DNA of 64,000 nt from Streptomyces viridiviolaceus (GCF_014650995.1 NZ_BMWA01000021.1:62001-126000), one strand, 5' to 3'. Positions 51,413-60,778 are shown, numbered from the stretch's first letter. Notes: generated by a model from the letters alone, not told the origin. Program-made: numbers and translations.

Positions 51413-52440
51413 GCCCACCACTGCCCGCCGTGCGCCGTCGTCGCCGGCACCGGCTCGGGCCGGGCCCGCAGGGAGGCGATGGTGCGTTCGAGTCCGTCCC
51501 GCCAGGTCACGCCGGGCAGCCAGCCGAAGATCTCTCGGGCGAAGCCGGTGACCGGCGCGGGCTGCCCGGGGCGCTCCCCCGGCCGGTCGACGAAGACCAG
51601 CGGCGAGTCCGACCCGGTCAGGTCGATCACCCGCCGGGCGATCTCCGCGGCCGTGGGTTCCTCGTCGCCGCCTATGTCGACGGGCCGTACCGACCGGCCG
51701 GCCGCGACCAGGAGCATGCCGTCGACCATGTCGTCGACGTAGCACAAGGGGTGCGTGCGGCTGCCGTCGCCGGCGATCGTGACCGGCTGCCCGGCCAGGG
51801 CCTGCTCGATGAAGGCGGCCGGGGTGCCCCCGTCGTCCGTGCGCATCCCCGGCCCGTAGCCGGCGAACAGCCGCACGATCCCGGCGTTCGAGCCGTGGGC
51901 GGCCGCGTGCGCGGCGACCAGGGCCTCGGCGAACCGGACGGCCTCCGCGCAGGCGCTGAGCGGCCCGAACGGGTCGGCGTCGCGCCCGTGGTCCACGTCG
52001 TGCGGCGGTTGGCCGTCCGACAGCACCGGCGGTGAGGAGGCCAGCAGGAACCGGGCGCCGTCGCGGCGGGCGACGGCCAGTGCGGTACGGGTGCCCTGGC
52101 TGCCGGCGTCGAGGATCTCCACGGGCCGGTCCGGCCAGGCGGCCGGGGACGCGGGCCCCGCCAGGTGCAGGACCAGGTCGTACGGGCCGGTGAGGGCGTC
52201 CGCGCCGCCGGGGTCGGAGATGTCCTGCTCCAGGAAGCGGAAGCCCGGGCGTCCGGCCAGATGGGCCACCTTCTCGGCCCGACCGGTGGAGAGGTTGTCC
52301 AGGCAGTCGACTTCGACACCCGAATCGAGCAGCCGGGTGCACAGGTGGGATCCGAGGAATCCGGCCCCGCCGGTCACCAGGGCGCGGTCCCACGGCGGCC
52401 GGTCCCCGGTCCGCGGGCCGAACGCCGCCATCGGCATCAT
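51409..52440 (-). CDS. Nucleotide-sugar epimerase/decarboxylase-like protein, catalytic residues lost
   Basis: Extended SDR fold (343 aa) similar to UDP-glucuronate decarboxylase. The NAD motif TGGAGFLGSHL, the DNLSTGR loop and the substrate region FAGYGPGMR are retained. The catalytic YxxxK is replaced by C164-A-E-A-V168, and the usual STSEVYG loop reads SSPPVLS, so Glu and Tyr are absent there as well. It may bind NAD or nucleotide sugar without usual catalysis. ATG at 52440, with the GT9 gene coupled downstream. Confidence 0.83.
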   Translation of the reverse strand: MMPMAAFGPRTGDRPPWDRALVTGGAGFLGSHLCTRLLDSGVEVDCLDNLSTGRAEKVAHLAGRPGFRFLEQDISDPGGADALTGPYDLVLHLAGPASPAAWPDRPVEILDAGSQGTRTALAVARRDGARFLLASSPPVLSDGQPPHDVDHGRDADPFGPLSACAEAVRFAEALVAAHAAAHGSNAGIVRLFAGYGPGMRTDDGGTPAAFIEQALAGQPVTIAGDGSRTHPLCYVDDMVDGMLLVAAGRSVRPVDIGGDEEPTAAEIARRVIDLTGSDSPLVFVDRPGERPGQPAPVTGFAREIFGWLPGVTWRDGLERTIASLRARPEPVPATTAHGGQWWA

Positions 52441-52858
52441 GAGGACGCACTTCCTTCCCCTGCGAGCGCTGACGACCGCGTTCCCGGGTGCCCCACCGAG
52501 TCGCTTTCATGCTCTGACGCCTGCCGCGTCCCATCCGTCCCACGGTCGGCACACATGGCCCCCTCCCCGACCCGCGGACCGCTGTGGCCGCCGTCACGGG
52601 TGCCGGACTGCCGCGCGTCGGTGGGGGCAGTCCTGTGATCAACCACACTCGTGACGCAAAGTGCCAGGCCAGCACGGGGATTCGGCCGCCGTGCGCACGT
52701 CCCGGCACCGCGCACCGGCACCGACTCGGCGGTCCCGTCTGCCACGATGGTCCGCGCCGTACTCCGGCTCAGTGGAGTGGCCGCGCAGTGCAGCCGGCGT
52801 CCTCGCTCCCGTTCTCCCTCCCCTTGCGGGTCCCCGAGTCGTCTTCGAGCAGCGCACT
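52441..52858. other. Divergent intergenic region
   Basis: 418 bp between the epimerase-like gene and the MFS gene. It must hold both promoters. Frames here are open but lack starts with ribosome binding sites or family matches. Confidence 0.55.
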
Positions 52859-54211
52859 GTGTCTTCTTCTCCCTCCGCCCCGCCGGCCCCTGCGCCGCCG
52901 TCCGATCCCGCACCGGCGATAGCCGCGTCGCACTCCCCCTGGCGGTCCCTGAGGTACCGCAGCATGCGGTGGTGGTCCGTCGCGAACTTCGTGTCGAACG
53001 CCGGTACGTGGATGCAGCTCACGGTGCAGAACCTGCTGGTCCTCCAGATCACCGGGTCCGCCGCCGCTACGGGCCTGTCCATGTCCGTGCAGGCCGCACC
53101 CGCACTGCTCATCAGCATGTTCGGCGGCGCCGCCGTCGACCGCTGGCCGCGGAAGCTGACGGCCGCCGTCAGCCAGGCCCTCCTCGGCGCGGTGGCCTTC
53201 ACCACGGCCGTCCTGGTGGCACTGGACCGGCTCGACATGACGTCCCTGATGGTGCTGGCCGCGGTGACCGGCGTCATCGCCACCGTCGACGGTCCGGCGT
53301 GCTCCCTGCTGGGCAACGATCTCGTGCCGGCGGAGGACGTCCCGTCCGCCATCGGGGTGGGCGCCCTGGTGCACCAGGCGGGGCGTCTCACGGGCGCCGC
53401 GCTGGCCGGGGTGACGGTCGGCTTCCTCGGCACCGCCGCCGCCTACGCGGCGAACGGGGTCTCGTTCCTGTTCGTGGCCTCGGTGATCCCCTTCCTCCGT
53501 CCGGCGCGCGGCGCGGTCCGCGCGGTGGGCGCCGGGCGCGGCCGGCGTGCCAAGGGCGGCGACATGTCCGTCCGGGAGGGCCTGGCGTTCTTCGTCAGCC
53601 GGCCCCGGCTGCTCGCGCTGGCCGGTGTCACCGGCATCAGCGCGGTCTTCGGGCGCAACTACCAGCTCACCCTCGCCGTGCTCGTCACCGGGCCGCTCGC
53701 GGGCGGCGCCGGATCGTTCGGCACGGTGTCCACGGTGCTGGCGGCCGGCGGCATCGTCGGCGCGGTCGTGGGTGCCCGGCTGCGCCGGCCCTCGGTGCGG
53801 CTGGTGGGCTCGCTGGCGGCGGCGGGCGCGCTGCTGCAGGTGGTGGCCGGGCTCTCGCCGTCGATGGCCGTGCTCCTGCTGGTGGTGCTGCCGATGGCCG
53901 TGGTGGAGTCGGTCTCCGACACGGCGGGCACGGCGGTCCTCCAGACAGATCCGCCCGCCCACATGAGGGGCCGGGTGCTCGGCGTGTGGGGCAGCATCGG
54001 CACGGTGTGGAGCCTCGGCGGACCGCCGGCGCTGGGCCTGCTGATGGAGCTGGCCGGGGCGCGCGGCGCACTCGTCGCGGGCGGTCTGATCATCGCCGCC
54101 GCGATCGGCTCGGGCCATCTAGTGCGCGAACGCCGGACTGTGGCTGCCGTGCCGGTACGGAGCGCGCGGGGCGACGTGGCGGAGCAGGCGGCGCTGAGCA
54201 CCGCGGCCTGA
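52859..54211 (+). CDS. MFS transporter, enterobactin exporter-like
   Basis: Major facilitator protein (450 aa, about 11-12 helices), similar to the EntS/MFS_3 group. Opening WWSVANFVSNAGTWMQLTVQ, helix 2-3 loop GGAAVDRWPRKL, and the mid-loop DLVPAEDVPSAIGVG are typical. It probably exports a drug or natural product. GTG at 52859 is chosen from the typical Ser/Pro-rich N-terminus, with no clear ribosome binding site. The last 21 codons are duplicated downstream as part of a tandem repeat. Confidence 0.86.
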   Translation: MSSSPSAPPAPAPPSDPAPAIAASHSPWRSLRYRSMRWWSVANFVSNAGTWMQLTVQNLLVLQITGSAAATGLSMSVQAAPALLISMFGGAAVDRWPRKLTAAVSQALLGAVAFTTAVLVALDRLDMTSLMVLAAVTGVIATVDGPACSLLGNDLVPAEDVPSAIGVGALVHQAGRLTGAALAGVTVGFLGTAAAYAANGVSFLFVASVIPFLRPARGAVRAVGAGRGRRAKGGDMSVREGLAFFVSRPRLLALAGVTGISAVFGRNYQLTLAVLVTGPLAGGAGSFGTVSTVLAAGGIVGAVVGARLRRPSVRLVGSLAAAGALLQVVAGLSPSMAVLLLVVLPMAVVESVSDTAGTAVLQTDPPAHMRGRVLGVWGSIGTVWSLGGPPALGLLMELAGARGALVAGGLIIAAAIGSGHLVRERRTVAAVPVRSARGDVAEQAALSTAA

Positions 54212-54408
54212 GCCCGGCGTCCCGGCCCGCACGGGCCCGCGGGCGGCGCGGAACCCGGCGGTCTCAAGCGACCAGTGCCGGTACGGAGCGCGCGGGGCGA
54301 CGTGGCGGAGCAGGCGGCGCTGAGCACCGCGGCCTGAGCCCGGCGTCCCGGCCCGCACGGGCCCGCGGGCGGCGCCGAACCCGGCGGTCTCAGGCGACCA
54401 GTGCCGGT
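54149..54408. repeat. 126-bp tandem duplication across two convergent gene ends
   Basis: Copy 1 is 54149-54274, copy 2 is 54275-54400, and 8 bases of a third follow. The copies differ at only two bases (in GGCGCGGAAC versus GGCGCCGAAC, and CTCAAGCG versus CTCAGGCG). Each copy contains the last 21 codons and stop of the MFS gene and the last codons of the convergent gene, so the duplicate is a noncoding echo of both 3' ends. Confidence 0.96.
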
Positions 54409-54917
54409 CCGCGTCCCAGCCGGTCGAGGAGCTGGGCACGGTGCAGTTCGGCGACCGGCGCGAGGAGGTCGGGGTGGCGCAGCAGAGCCGCCGCCCGCCG
54501 GTCGCGTTCGTCGGGTGCGAGCAGGCGGCGGAACTCGGGCGTCGTCGCCTCCGTGGGGCCGTCCGCGGTGAGGGCGGCCACGGCCGGGGCGGCGAGTTCC
54601 GGGTCGGTCAGCAGGCAGGCCGCCCAGCTCGCCACGACCTCGTCCACCCAGGTGCGCCAGGCGTGTCCGTCCGTGTCGGCGGCCGGGGTGCCGTCCGAGC
54701 CCGTGATCCAGTCGAGCCGGGCGGAACCGCCGGGGCCCGCCATGCCCATCAGCGCGGCGTCCATGGGCGTGGGGTAGCGCAGCAGGGCCGCGACCGTCAC
54801 GGCCTGCCGCGCCTGTACCTCGCACAGGGCGGAGGCCAGCGCGCCGCCGGACGCCGGGTAGGCGCACGTCAGCCACTGGGCGGTCGCCGCGATGACGGGG
54901 GAGAGATCTGCTTGCAC
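54390..54917 (-). CDS. Conserved hypothetical protein
   Basis: Soluble, largely helical protein of 175 residues. The sequence has Trp- and Ala-rich helices (AATAQWLTCAYP, ASWAACLLTDPELAA) and a C-terminal LLAPVAELHRAQLLDRLG. No family identified. GTG at 54917. Its last codons lie inside the 126-bp duplication. Confidence 0.6.
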   Translation of the reverse strand: MQADLSPVIAATAQWLTCAYPASGGALASALCEVQARQAVTVAALLRYPTPMDAALMGMAGPGGSARLDWITGSDGTPAADTDGHAWRTWVDEVVASWAACLLTDPELAAPAVAALTADGPTEATTPEFRRLLAPDERDRRAAALLRHPDLLAPVAELHRAQLLDRLGRGPALVA

Positions 54918-55229
54918 TGCCGGGCCGTCCGAACTGCTCGTCGTGGGGGCTGGGGATGGGCGGAAGGGGTCGAAGGACTGGGGATCTGCGGAAAACGGTA
55001 GCCCGCGGCCTCAGGCCCCGGACAGGGCCCGGGTCTCGCCGACGGCGTGGCCTCGGACACATCCGGAGCCGGGGAGCCGGCCGCCGGCCGGGACACACGC
55101 ACCGGTCAGGCCGGCGTTACGGCCTCGGTGGGGCACGGAGCGCGGTCCGGGCCGCCGCCCCAGGGGTGCGATCCTGGAACCTTGCCGATCACCGGGTGCC
55201 GGCCCGGCCCGTCCGTTGGAGGAACTTCC
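54918..55229. other. Intergenic region before the ArsB/SLC13-type gene
   Basis: 312 bp holding the divergent promoters of the hypothetical gene and the transporter gene. GGAGGA at 55218-55223 is the ribosome binding site of the latter. Nothing else recognised. Confidence 0.55.
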
Positions 55230-56555
55230 CTGAGTACCGCCGTCTTCTCGCAGGCCGTCCCGGTCGTCCTGCTGCTGTGCGTGCTGGCCTTCGCCGTGCT
55301 CCGGCCCCGGGGCCTGCCGGAGGCCGTGGCCGCCGTACCCGCCGCCGCGCTGGCCGTGGTGCTGGGCGCGGTCACGCCGCACGAGGCGTGGCAGCAGATC
55401 CGCACGCTCCTGCCGGTGGTCGGCTTCCTCGCTCTGGTGCTCGTCCTGGCGCACCTGTGCGCACGGGAGGGGCTGTTCGAGGCCGCCGGCGCGGCCGTCG
55501 CCCGGCGCTGCGGCGGCACTCCGCGACGCCTGCTGGCCGGGGTGTTCGCCCTGGCCTGTACGGTCACGGCCGTGCTCAGCCTGGACGCCACCGTCGTGCT
55601 GCTCACCCCGGTGGTCCTCGCCACCGCGGCCCGCACCGGCGCCCGGGCCCGCCCGCACGTGTACGCCACGGCGCACCTGGCGAACTCCGCCTCCCTGCTG
55701 CTGCCGGTCTCCAACCTGACCAATCTGCTGGCGTTCACCGCCAGCGGCCTGACCTTCACCCGGTTCGCCACCCTGATGGTGCTGCCGTGGCTGGCGGCGA
55801 TCGCCGTCGAGTACGCCGTGTTCCGCCGCTTCTTCCGCGCCGACCTGACCGCGCCCGCGCCCGCTCTCGTGCCCGCCGTTCCGGGTGCGGGCGGCGGCGG
55901 ACCGGAGGCCGGTGATCCGGGCGAGGGAGCGGCCGCCTTCGGCGAGGCTCCGGCCGTGCCTCGTTTCACGGTCGTCGTGCTGTCCCTGACCCTGGCCGGG
56001 TTCGCCGTGGCCTCCTTCGCGGGGCTGGAGCCGGCGTGGGCGGCGCTCGGCGGGGTCCTGGTGCTCGGCGGGCGGGCGCTGGTGCGCGGTCGTGTCGCGC
56101 CCCGGGAGCTGGTGGGCGCCGCCTCCCCCCTCTTCTGCCTGTTCGTCCTGGCCCTCGGGGTGGTGGTGCAGGGCGTCGTCGCGGGCGGCCCGGCCTCGGA
56201 GCTCGGTCGCCTGCTGCCGGACGGGGACTCGCTGCCGGCGCTGCTCGGGGTGGCGGCGGTGGCCGCGGTGCTCGCCAACGTCATCAACAACCTGCCGGCC
56301 GTGCTGGCGCTACTGCCCCTGACCGCGGCCGCCGGTCCCGGCCCCGTCCTGGCGGTGCTGATCGGTGTGAACCTCGGCCCCAACCTGACGTACGTCGGCT
56401 CGCTCGCCACCCTGCTGTGGCGGCGCATCCTGCACGAGCGGGGCATCGAGGCGGACCTCGGCCGGTTCACCCGGCTCGGTCTGCTGACCGTACCGGCCAC
56501 GCTCCTCGCGTCCACCACGGCCCTGTGGGCGACGCTGCACGCCGTCGGCGCGTGA
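55230..56555 (+). CDS. ArsB/SLC13-family ion transporter
   Basis: Polytopic transporter (441 aa, about 11 helices) of the ion transporter superfamily that includes ArsB and citrate/anion permeases. Hallmarks are VLSLDATVVLLTPVVLA, the loop ANSASLLLPVSNLTN, and NVINNLPAVLALLPLT followed by GVNLGPNLTYVGSLATLLW, which resemble ArsB. Arsenite or another oxyanion is possible. The likely start is a rare CTG at 55230, placed 6 bases after GGAGGA. Upstream in-frame ATG or GTG codons lack ribosome binding sites. Confidence 0.85.
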   Translation: MSTAVFSQAVPVVLLLCVLAFAVLRPRGLPEAVAAVPAAALAVVLGAVTPHEAWQQIRTLLPVVGFLALVLVLAHLCAREGLFEAAGAAVARRCGGTPRRLLAGVFALACTVTAVLSLDATVVLLTPVVLATAARTGARARPHVYATAHLANSASLLLPVSNLTNLLAFTASGLTFTRFATLMVLPWLAAIAVEYAVFRRFFRADLTAPAPALVPAVPGAGGGGPEAGDPGEGAAAFGEAPAVPRFTVVVLSLTLAGFAVASFAGLEPAWAALGGVLVLGGRALVRGRVAPRELVGAASPLFCLFVLALGVVVQGVVAGGPASELGRLLPDGDSLPALLGVAAVAAVLANVINNLPAVLALLPLTAAAGPGPVLAVLIGVNLGPNLTYVGSLATLLWRRILHERGIEADLGRFTRLGLLTVPATLLASTTALWATLHAVGA

Positions 56556-56721
56556 CGTCGTGCGCTCGGCGTCGCCCCCCGGGTAGGCCAGGCCCGCCGC
56601 CGGGCGTGCGCCGGACCTCGGCGGTCGGCATGCGCGCGCCGGGCGGCCTCCGCGTTCCACCGGGCCCGCGACGGGCCGGCGTGCCGCCGGGGGCAGCCGG
56701 ACGCAGCCGTCGGCACGCCGG

Positions 56722-57486
56722 TCACTGGGTCGCGACGACCACGCAGCGCCGCAGCTCCCCGACCGCCTCCGAGGCGCCCTCGACCGTCACACCGGCGGCC
56801 CCGTCGGCGCCCTCGCGGTTCCACAGCCACCGCAGCACGGCCCGGGCGGGGCCGCTCACCGTCACGTCGGCCGTGCCCTCGCCGGCTCCGTCCGTCACCT
56901 CGAACAGCCCGGGGCCGGTCCGTGCCCGTCAGGCGGCCGCGTCGGTCCGCACCAGGAAGGTGGCGCCCGGCGCACCGGCCGGGACGCCGGTGAAGCAGTC
57001 ACCCCACTCGGCGACGGAGCAGGCGACGAAGGCCTTCGGCAGTTCGTCGATCCCGTCCACGGCGAGGTCGTCAGGGACGGGGGCTACGGGCTGCCCGGCG
57101 GCGAGTTCCGCGTCGATGCGGTGGACGACCGTCTCCTGCGCCGTGCGCCCGATCCACAAGCCGACGGTCTGGTCGGGCCCGTACCAGGCGGCGGCCGGAT
57201 CCCGGGGGCACGGACGGCGAACTCGGCGCGCAATGCCGTGTACGTTCCGGTCGAGCAGCGCTCGCGGCTCCTCCTCGGCGAACTCCTCCGGCGGCCAGGG
57301 CTCCGGCTCGACGCTCTCCCGAACGGCCGCCGTCTTGTGCGCGTACATTTCGCCGACGTGGCGGGTCAGATCGGCGACGGTCCAGCCGGGGCAGGTCGGC
57401 ACCGGCGCGTCGAGGCCGGTGTCCACGACGGCCCGCAGCGGGTCGTGGTCGGCCGCCAGGCAGTCGTGCAGGCGGGTGAAGTCCAT
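56722..57486 (-). pseudogene. Maleylpyruvate isomerase-family mycothiol-dependent enzyme, broken
   Basis: The N-terminal DinB-like metal-binding domain starts at MDFTRLHDCLAADHDPLR, with TCPGWTVADLTRHVGE (ligand His). Between about 57201 and 57248 the frame is scrambled by one inserted base and one missing base that cancel. The expected RTYTALRAEFAVRAPG is replaced by RNVHGIARRVRRPCPR. A TGA at 56929-56931 stands where Trp is expected, and the same frame then continues 68 codons (TGPGLFEVTDGAGEG, GPARAVLRWLWNREG) to the natural stop. As it stands a 185-residue product would be made. Confidence 0.85.
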
Positions 57487-57561
57487 GCGGGAGAACCAAG
57501 CACAGGCTCGGGGACCGCTCACCCCGTTTCCGTCACGCCGCGGGTTCCCCGCCCCGCGCCC

Positions 57562-57885
57562 TCACCAGTGTCCGGCGGTGACGGGCGGCCTGCGTACGGC
57601 TTCGACGGCGTCGCGCAGGTGCAGGGCCACGCTGATCAGGGCGCGCAGGGCGGAGGGGCGCAGGTTCTGGGCGCTCTCGGCGGCCAGTACGAGCAGGCAG
57701 CCGGCGGCCTGTTCGACCACGGGGACGGAGAACGCGACGTCGTCGCCGTCGGCGCCGCGGAAGGCGCGCCAGGGAGTGGCGGCGCCGTCGATGGACCGTT
57801 GGACGGCGTGCTCGAGGTGTTGGGCGGCCTGTGCGCACACGGGGGCCGGCAGGGTGATGGTGCGGTGGAATGCTGAACTGGTCAT
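57562..57885 (-). CDS. Small hypothetical protein
   Basis: 107 residues starting MTSSAFHRTITLPAP. The middle part (FSVPVVEQAAGCLLVLAAES) is hydrophobic but short of a membrane anchor, and the end is helical (ALRALISVALHLRDAVEAV). No family recognised. It is divergent from the fructosamine kinase-like gene across 117 bp. Confidence 0.6.
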   Translation of the reverse strand: MTSSAFHRTITLPAPVCAQAAQHLEHAVQRSIDGAATPWRAFRGADGDDVAFSVPVVEQAAGCLLVLAAESAQNLRPSALRALISVALHLRDAVEAVRRPPVTAGHW

Positions 57886-58002
57886 AGTCCCACTGCTCCC
57901 CCGCGACCGGGGTGATTCCTCGGCGTGCGCGGCGATATTCACCGGGTCGGCGGGATGCCGGAGCCGGGGAGCCGCGGGCGGCCCGGCCCTAGGGTGGTCG
58001 CC

Positions 58003-58893
58003 GTGCATGCGACTTCCTCGACATCGGCCGGCGCGGACGGTGAGGGCCCGGCGGCCGCCGCGGCCCGGCTCACCGGGCGGGCGGCGACCGGTGAGCGCCG
58101 CCTGTCCGGGGCGCTCACCGAGGTGACCCTCGACGGCGGACTCACGGTGATGGTCAAGCGCGGCGACGGCGCCGGGGCGGTACGCGCCGAGGCCGCGGGG
58201 CTGCGCTGGCTGGCCGACGCCGGCGCGGTCCGGCTCCCGGCGGTGCACGGCGACGACGAGCGCTGGCTGGTCGTCGACCTGGTGGCACAGGGACCACCGA
58301 GCGCTCGGGCGGCCGTCCGGTTCGGCCGGGACCTGGCCGCACTGCACGGCGCCGGGGCGCCCGCGTTCGGTGCCCCGCCGCCCGGCGGTCCGAGGGACGC
58401 GTACATCGGGCGCGCCCCGATGCGCAACGCCACCGGGAGCGACTGGCCGCGCTGGTACGCCGAGCACCGGGTGCTGCCCTATCTGCGCCGCGCCGTCGAC
58501 GCCGGTACCGTCCGGGCCGCCGAGGCGACGGACGTCGAGCGGGTCTGCGAGCGGCTGCCCGAGCTCGCGGGTCCCGCCGAACCGCCCGCGCGGCTGCACG
58601 GCGACCTGTGGAACGGCAACGTGCTGTGGGGTGCCGACGGGCAGGTGCGGCTCATCGACCCGGCCGCGCACGGCGGTCACCGGGAGACCGACCTGGCGAT
58701 GCTGCGCCTCTTCGGCTGTCCCCACCTGGAGGCGGTCCTGGACGGCTACCGGCAGGTCGCGCCGCTCGCCGAGGGGTGGGCCGGCCGCGTCGGCGTGCAC
58801 CAGCTCTTCCCGCTGCTGGTGCACGCCGTGCTGTTCGGCCGCGGCTACGCCGAGCAGGCCCTGGAGGCGGCCCGCAGGGCCCTGACCGGGTGA
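58003..58893 (+). CDS. Fructosamine kinase-family protein
   Basis: Aminoglycoside phosphotransferase-fold kinase (296 aa) of the fructosamine/ketosamine 3-kinase family, which repairs glycated amines. The catalytic loop HGDLWNGNVLW carries the Asp and Asn, and the metal Asp is in RLIDPAAHGGHRETDL. The Lys of the N-lobe is in VMVKRGDG. GTG at 58003 was chosen from the start of the family pattern. Upstream in-frame starts exist. Confidence 0.88.
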   Translation: MHATSSTSAGADGEGPAAAAARLTGRAATGERRLSGALTEVTLDGGLTVMVKRGDGAGAVRAEAAGLRWLADAGAVRLPAVHGDDERWLVVDLVAQGPPSARAAVRFGRDLAALHGAGAPAFGAPPPGGPRDAYIGRAPMRNATGSDWPRWYAEHRVLPYLRRAVDAGTVRAAEATDVERVCERLPELAGPAEPPARLHGDLWNGNVLWGADGQVRLIDPAAHGGHRETDLAMLRLFGCPHLEAVLDGYRQVAPLAEGWAGRVGVHQLFPLLVHAVLFGRGYAEQALEAARRALTG

Positions 58894-58906
58894 CCGGTCG
58901 CCGGGG

Positions 58907-60565
58907 TCACCGGGTCACCACGTGCCGCTCGTCGGGGACGCAGTGGGTCATGGTCAGTCCCTCGACGTCGCGCGGCGGGTTCTTGCCGAGGTTGGCCAGC
59001 CGCTTGCGGTCCTCCTCGGTGAGGTCCTGGCTCGCCAGCGGCTCCAGGCCCGCCACGTCCTCGGGACTGATCCCGAGGCCCTCGCCGACCCGCAGGCCGA
59101 GGTCGTTCTCGACCATCAGGAAGTGCCACACCATGCGTTCCTGCACCGGCCGGTCGCACTGCGACAGGAGGTTGACGAAGTTCTTCACCAGGTCGTCGCG
59201 CTCCCACTCCTCCAGCAGCAGATAGCGCTGGCCGGCCTGCATGTAGTCGTTGGTCCGCGGGATGCGCCTGCGGGTGAGCCGGCCCCGGATCTCCGGTCCC
59301 TGCTCGTCGTGCGTGGGGTAGTGGGCCTCGCGCAGGCTGCCGTCGGTGATCGACGGTTCGTAGTTCACCGCCGGGTTGTCGCCGCCGTCGACGTGATAGG
59401 CCATCTGGCCGTCGCGCTGGTTGGTGTTGACCTCCGCGTGCTTGGCCTGGTTGACGGGCAGTTGGAGGTAGTTCGGGCCGACCCGGTAGCGCTGGGTGTC
59501 ACTGTAGGAGAACGTCCGGCCGACCAGCATCTTGTCGTCGGAGAAGTCCAGGCCGTCGACGAGGACGCCGGTGCCGAAGGAGATCTGCTCGTTCTCGGCG
59601 AAGAAGTTCTCCGGCATCCGGGTCAGCACCATCCGGCCCACCGGCTTCGGCGGGAACTCCTGCTCGGGCCAGGTCTTGGTGTCGTCCAGAGGGTCGAAGT
59701 CCAGCTCCGGGTGGTCGTGGTCGTCCATCATCTGGACCAGCAGTTCCCACTCCGGGTGTTCGCCGCGCGCGATCGCCTCGTAGAGGTCCTTGGTCGCGTG
59801 GCCGAGGGAGTCGGCCTGGACGTTGGCCGCGTCCTCCTCGGTCATGCTGCGCACGCCCAGCTTGGGCATCCAGTGGTACTTGACCAGGACGGTCTTCCCC
59901 TCGGCGTTCACCCACTTGTAGGTGTTGACCCCGAAGCCCTGCATGTGGCGGTAGTCCGCCGGGATGCCGCGCGGGCTGAACAGGTTGACCAGCATGTGCA
60001 TCGCCTCAGGCGTCTGCGACATGAAGTCGAAGATGCGGCGGGGCTGCTGCTCGAAGGTCACCGGGTCGGGCTTGAGCGCGTGGATCACGTCCGGGAACTT
60101 GATCGCGTCGCGGATGAAGAAGACGCCCAGGTTGTTGCCGACGAGGTCCCAGTTGCCGTCCTCGGTGTAGAACTTCACCGCGAAGCCGCGGGGGTCGCGG
60201 GCGGCCTCGGAGGAGTCGCGTCCGCCGATGACGGTGGAGAACCTGACGGCCAGATCGGTGCGCTTGCCCTCGTCCTGGAACAGCTTGGCCCGGGTGTAAC
60301 GCTCGATCGGCTCGTCGCCCCACTTGCCGTACGCCACGAAGCAGCCGTACGCCGTCACGCCGCGGGCGTGCACGACCCGCTCGGGGATGCGTTCCCGGTC
60401 GAAGTGGCTGATCTTCTCCAGGAACTGGTAGTTCTCCAGCGTGGCCGGTCCGCGGGCGCCGACGGTGCGCTGGTTCTGGTTGTCGTAGACGGGGTGCCCC
60501 TGCCGGTTGGTGAGCACCTTCCGCTCGTCACCCGGAGCAGGGCCCTGGCTCGATACGTCCGTCAT
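58907..60565 (-). CDS. Monofunctional heme catalase
   Basis: Heme catalase (552 aa) that dismutates H2O2 in the cytoplasm. The distal His66 is in ERVVHARG, the catalytic Asn138 in GNWDLVGNN, and the proximal Tyr in TFSYSDTQRYRVG. Length suits a small-subunit catalase with a C-terminal extension of about 60 residues. ATG at 60565 follows AAGGAG. It is 213 bp downstream of a small gene and a hairpin, so it likely has its own promoter. Confidence 0.96.
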   Translation of the reverse strand: MTDVSSQGPAPGDERKVLTNRQGHPVYDNQNQRTVGARGPATLENYQFLEKISHFDRERIPERVVHARGVTAYGCFVAYGKWGDEPIERYTRAKLFQDEGKRTDLAVRFSTVIGGRDSSEAARDPRGFAVKFYTEDGNWDLVGNNLGVFFIRDAIKFPDVIHALKPDPVTFEQQPRRIFDFMSQTPEAMHMLVNLFSPRGIPADYRHMQGFGVNTYKWVNAEGKTVLVKYHWMPKLGVRSMTEEDAANVQADSLGHATKDLYEAIARGEHPEWELLVQMMDDHDHPELDFDPLDDTKTWPEQEFPPKPVGRMVLTRMPENFFAENEQISFGTGVLVDGLDFSDDKMLVGRTFSYSDTQRYRVGPNYLQLPVNQAKHAEVNTNQRDGQMAYHVDGGDNPAVNYEPSITDGSLREAHYPTHDEQGPEIRGRLTRRRIPRTNDYMQAGQRYLLLEEWERDDLVKNFVNLLSQCDRPVQERMVWHFLMVENDLGLRVGEGLGISPEDVAGLEPLASQDLTEEDRKRLANLGKNPPRDVEGLTMTHCVPDERHVVTR

Positions 60566-60727
60566 GGTGGTGGGCTCCTTCGACTCGTTGCTGCCCTCGG
60601 GCAAGGCCCTGAACTGCGAGGCGGCCGTCGGCCGCGCGCGTCGCCCAGCCCGGTACCCGTGCGACACGTGTCCGACACATACCGGTTTGCCCCCGATTCG
60701 AAACGGCTCCGTGCGCCCGGCGCGGCA

Positions 60728-60764
60728 AGGCCCGGACACCCGTGCCGTCCGGGCGTCCGGGCCT
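60728..60764. terminator. Hairpin after the small gene upstream of catalase
   Basis: AGGCCCGGAC and GTCCGGGCCT arms with further inner pairing (CCCG with CGGG), 15 bp past the stop of the 60779-61015 gene. Confidence 0.7.
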
Positions 60765-60778
60765 CGCGCGAACCGTCG

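Noticed and set aside
54149..54408. Repeat considered as a CRISPR-like array
   Set aside because: Only two long units, no spacers, and the unit is simply the duplicated ends of two genes.
58889..58911. GGTGACC/GGTCACC stem between convergent kinase and catalase genes
   Set aside because: A 7-bp stem lying over both stop codons is too weak to call as a terminator.
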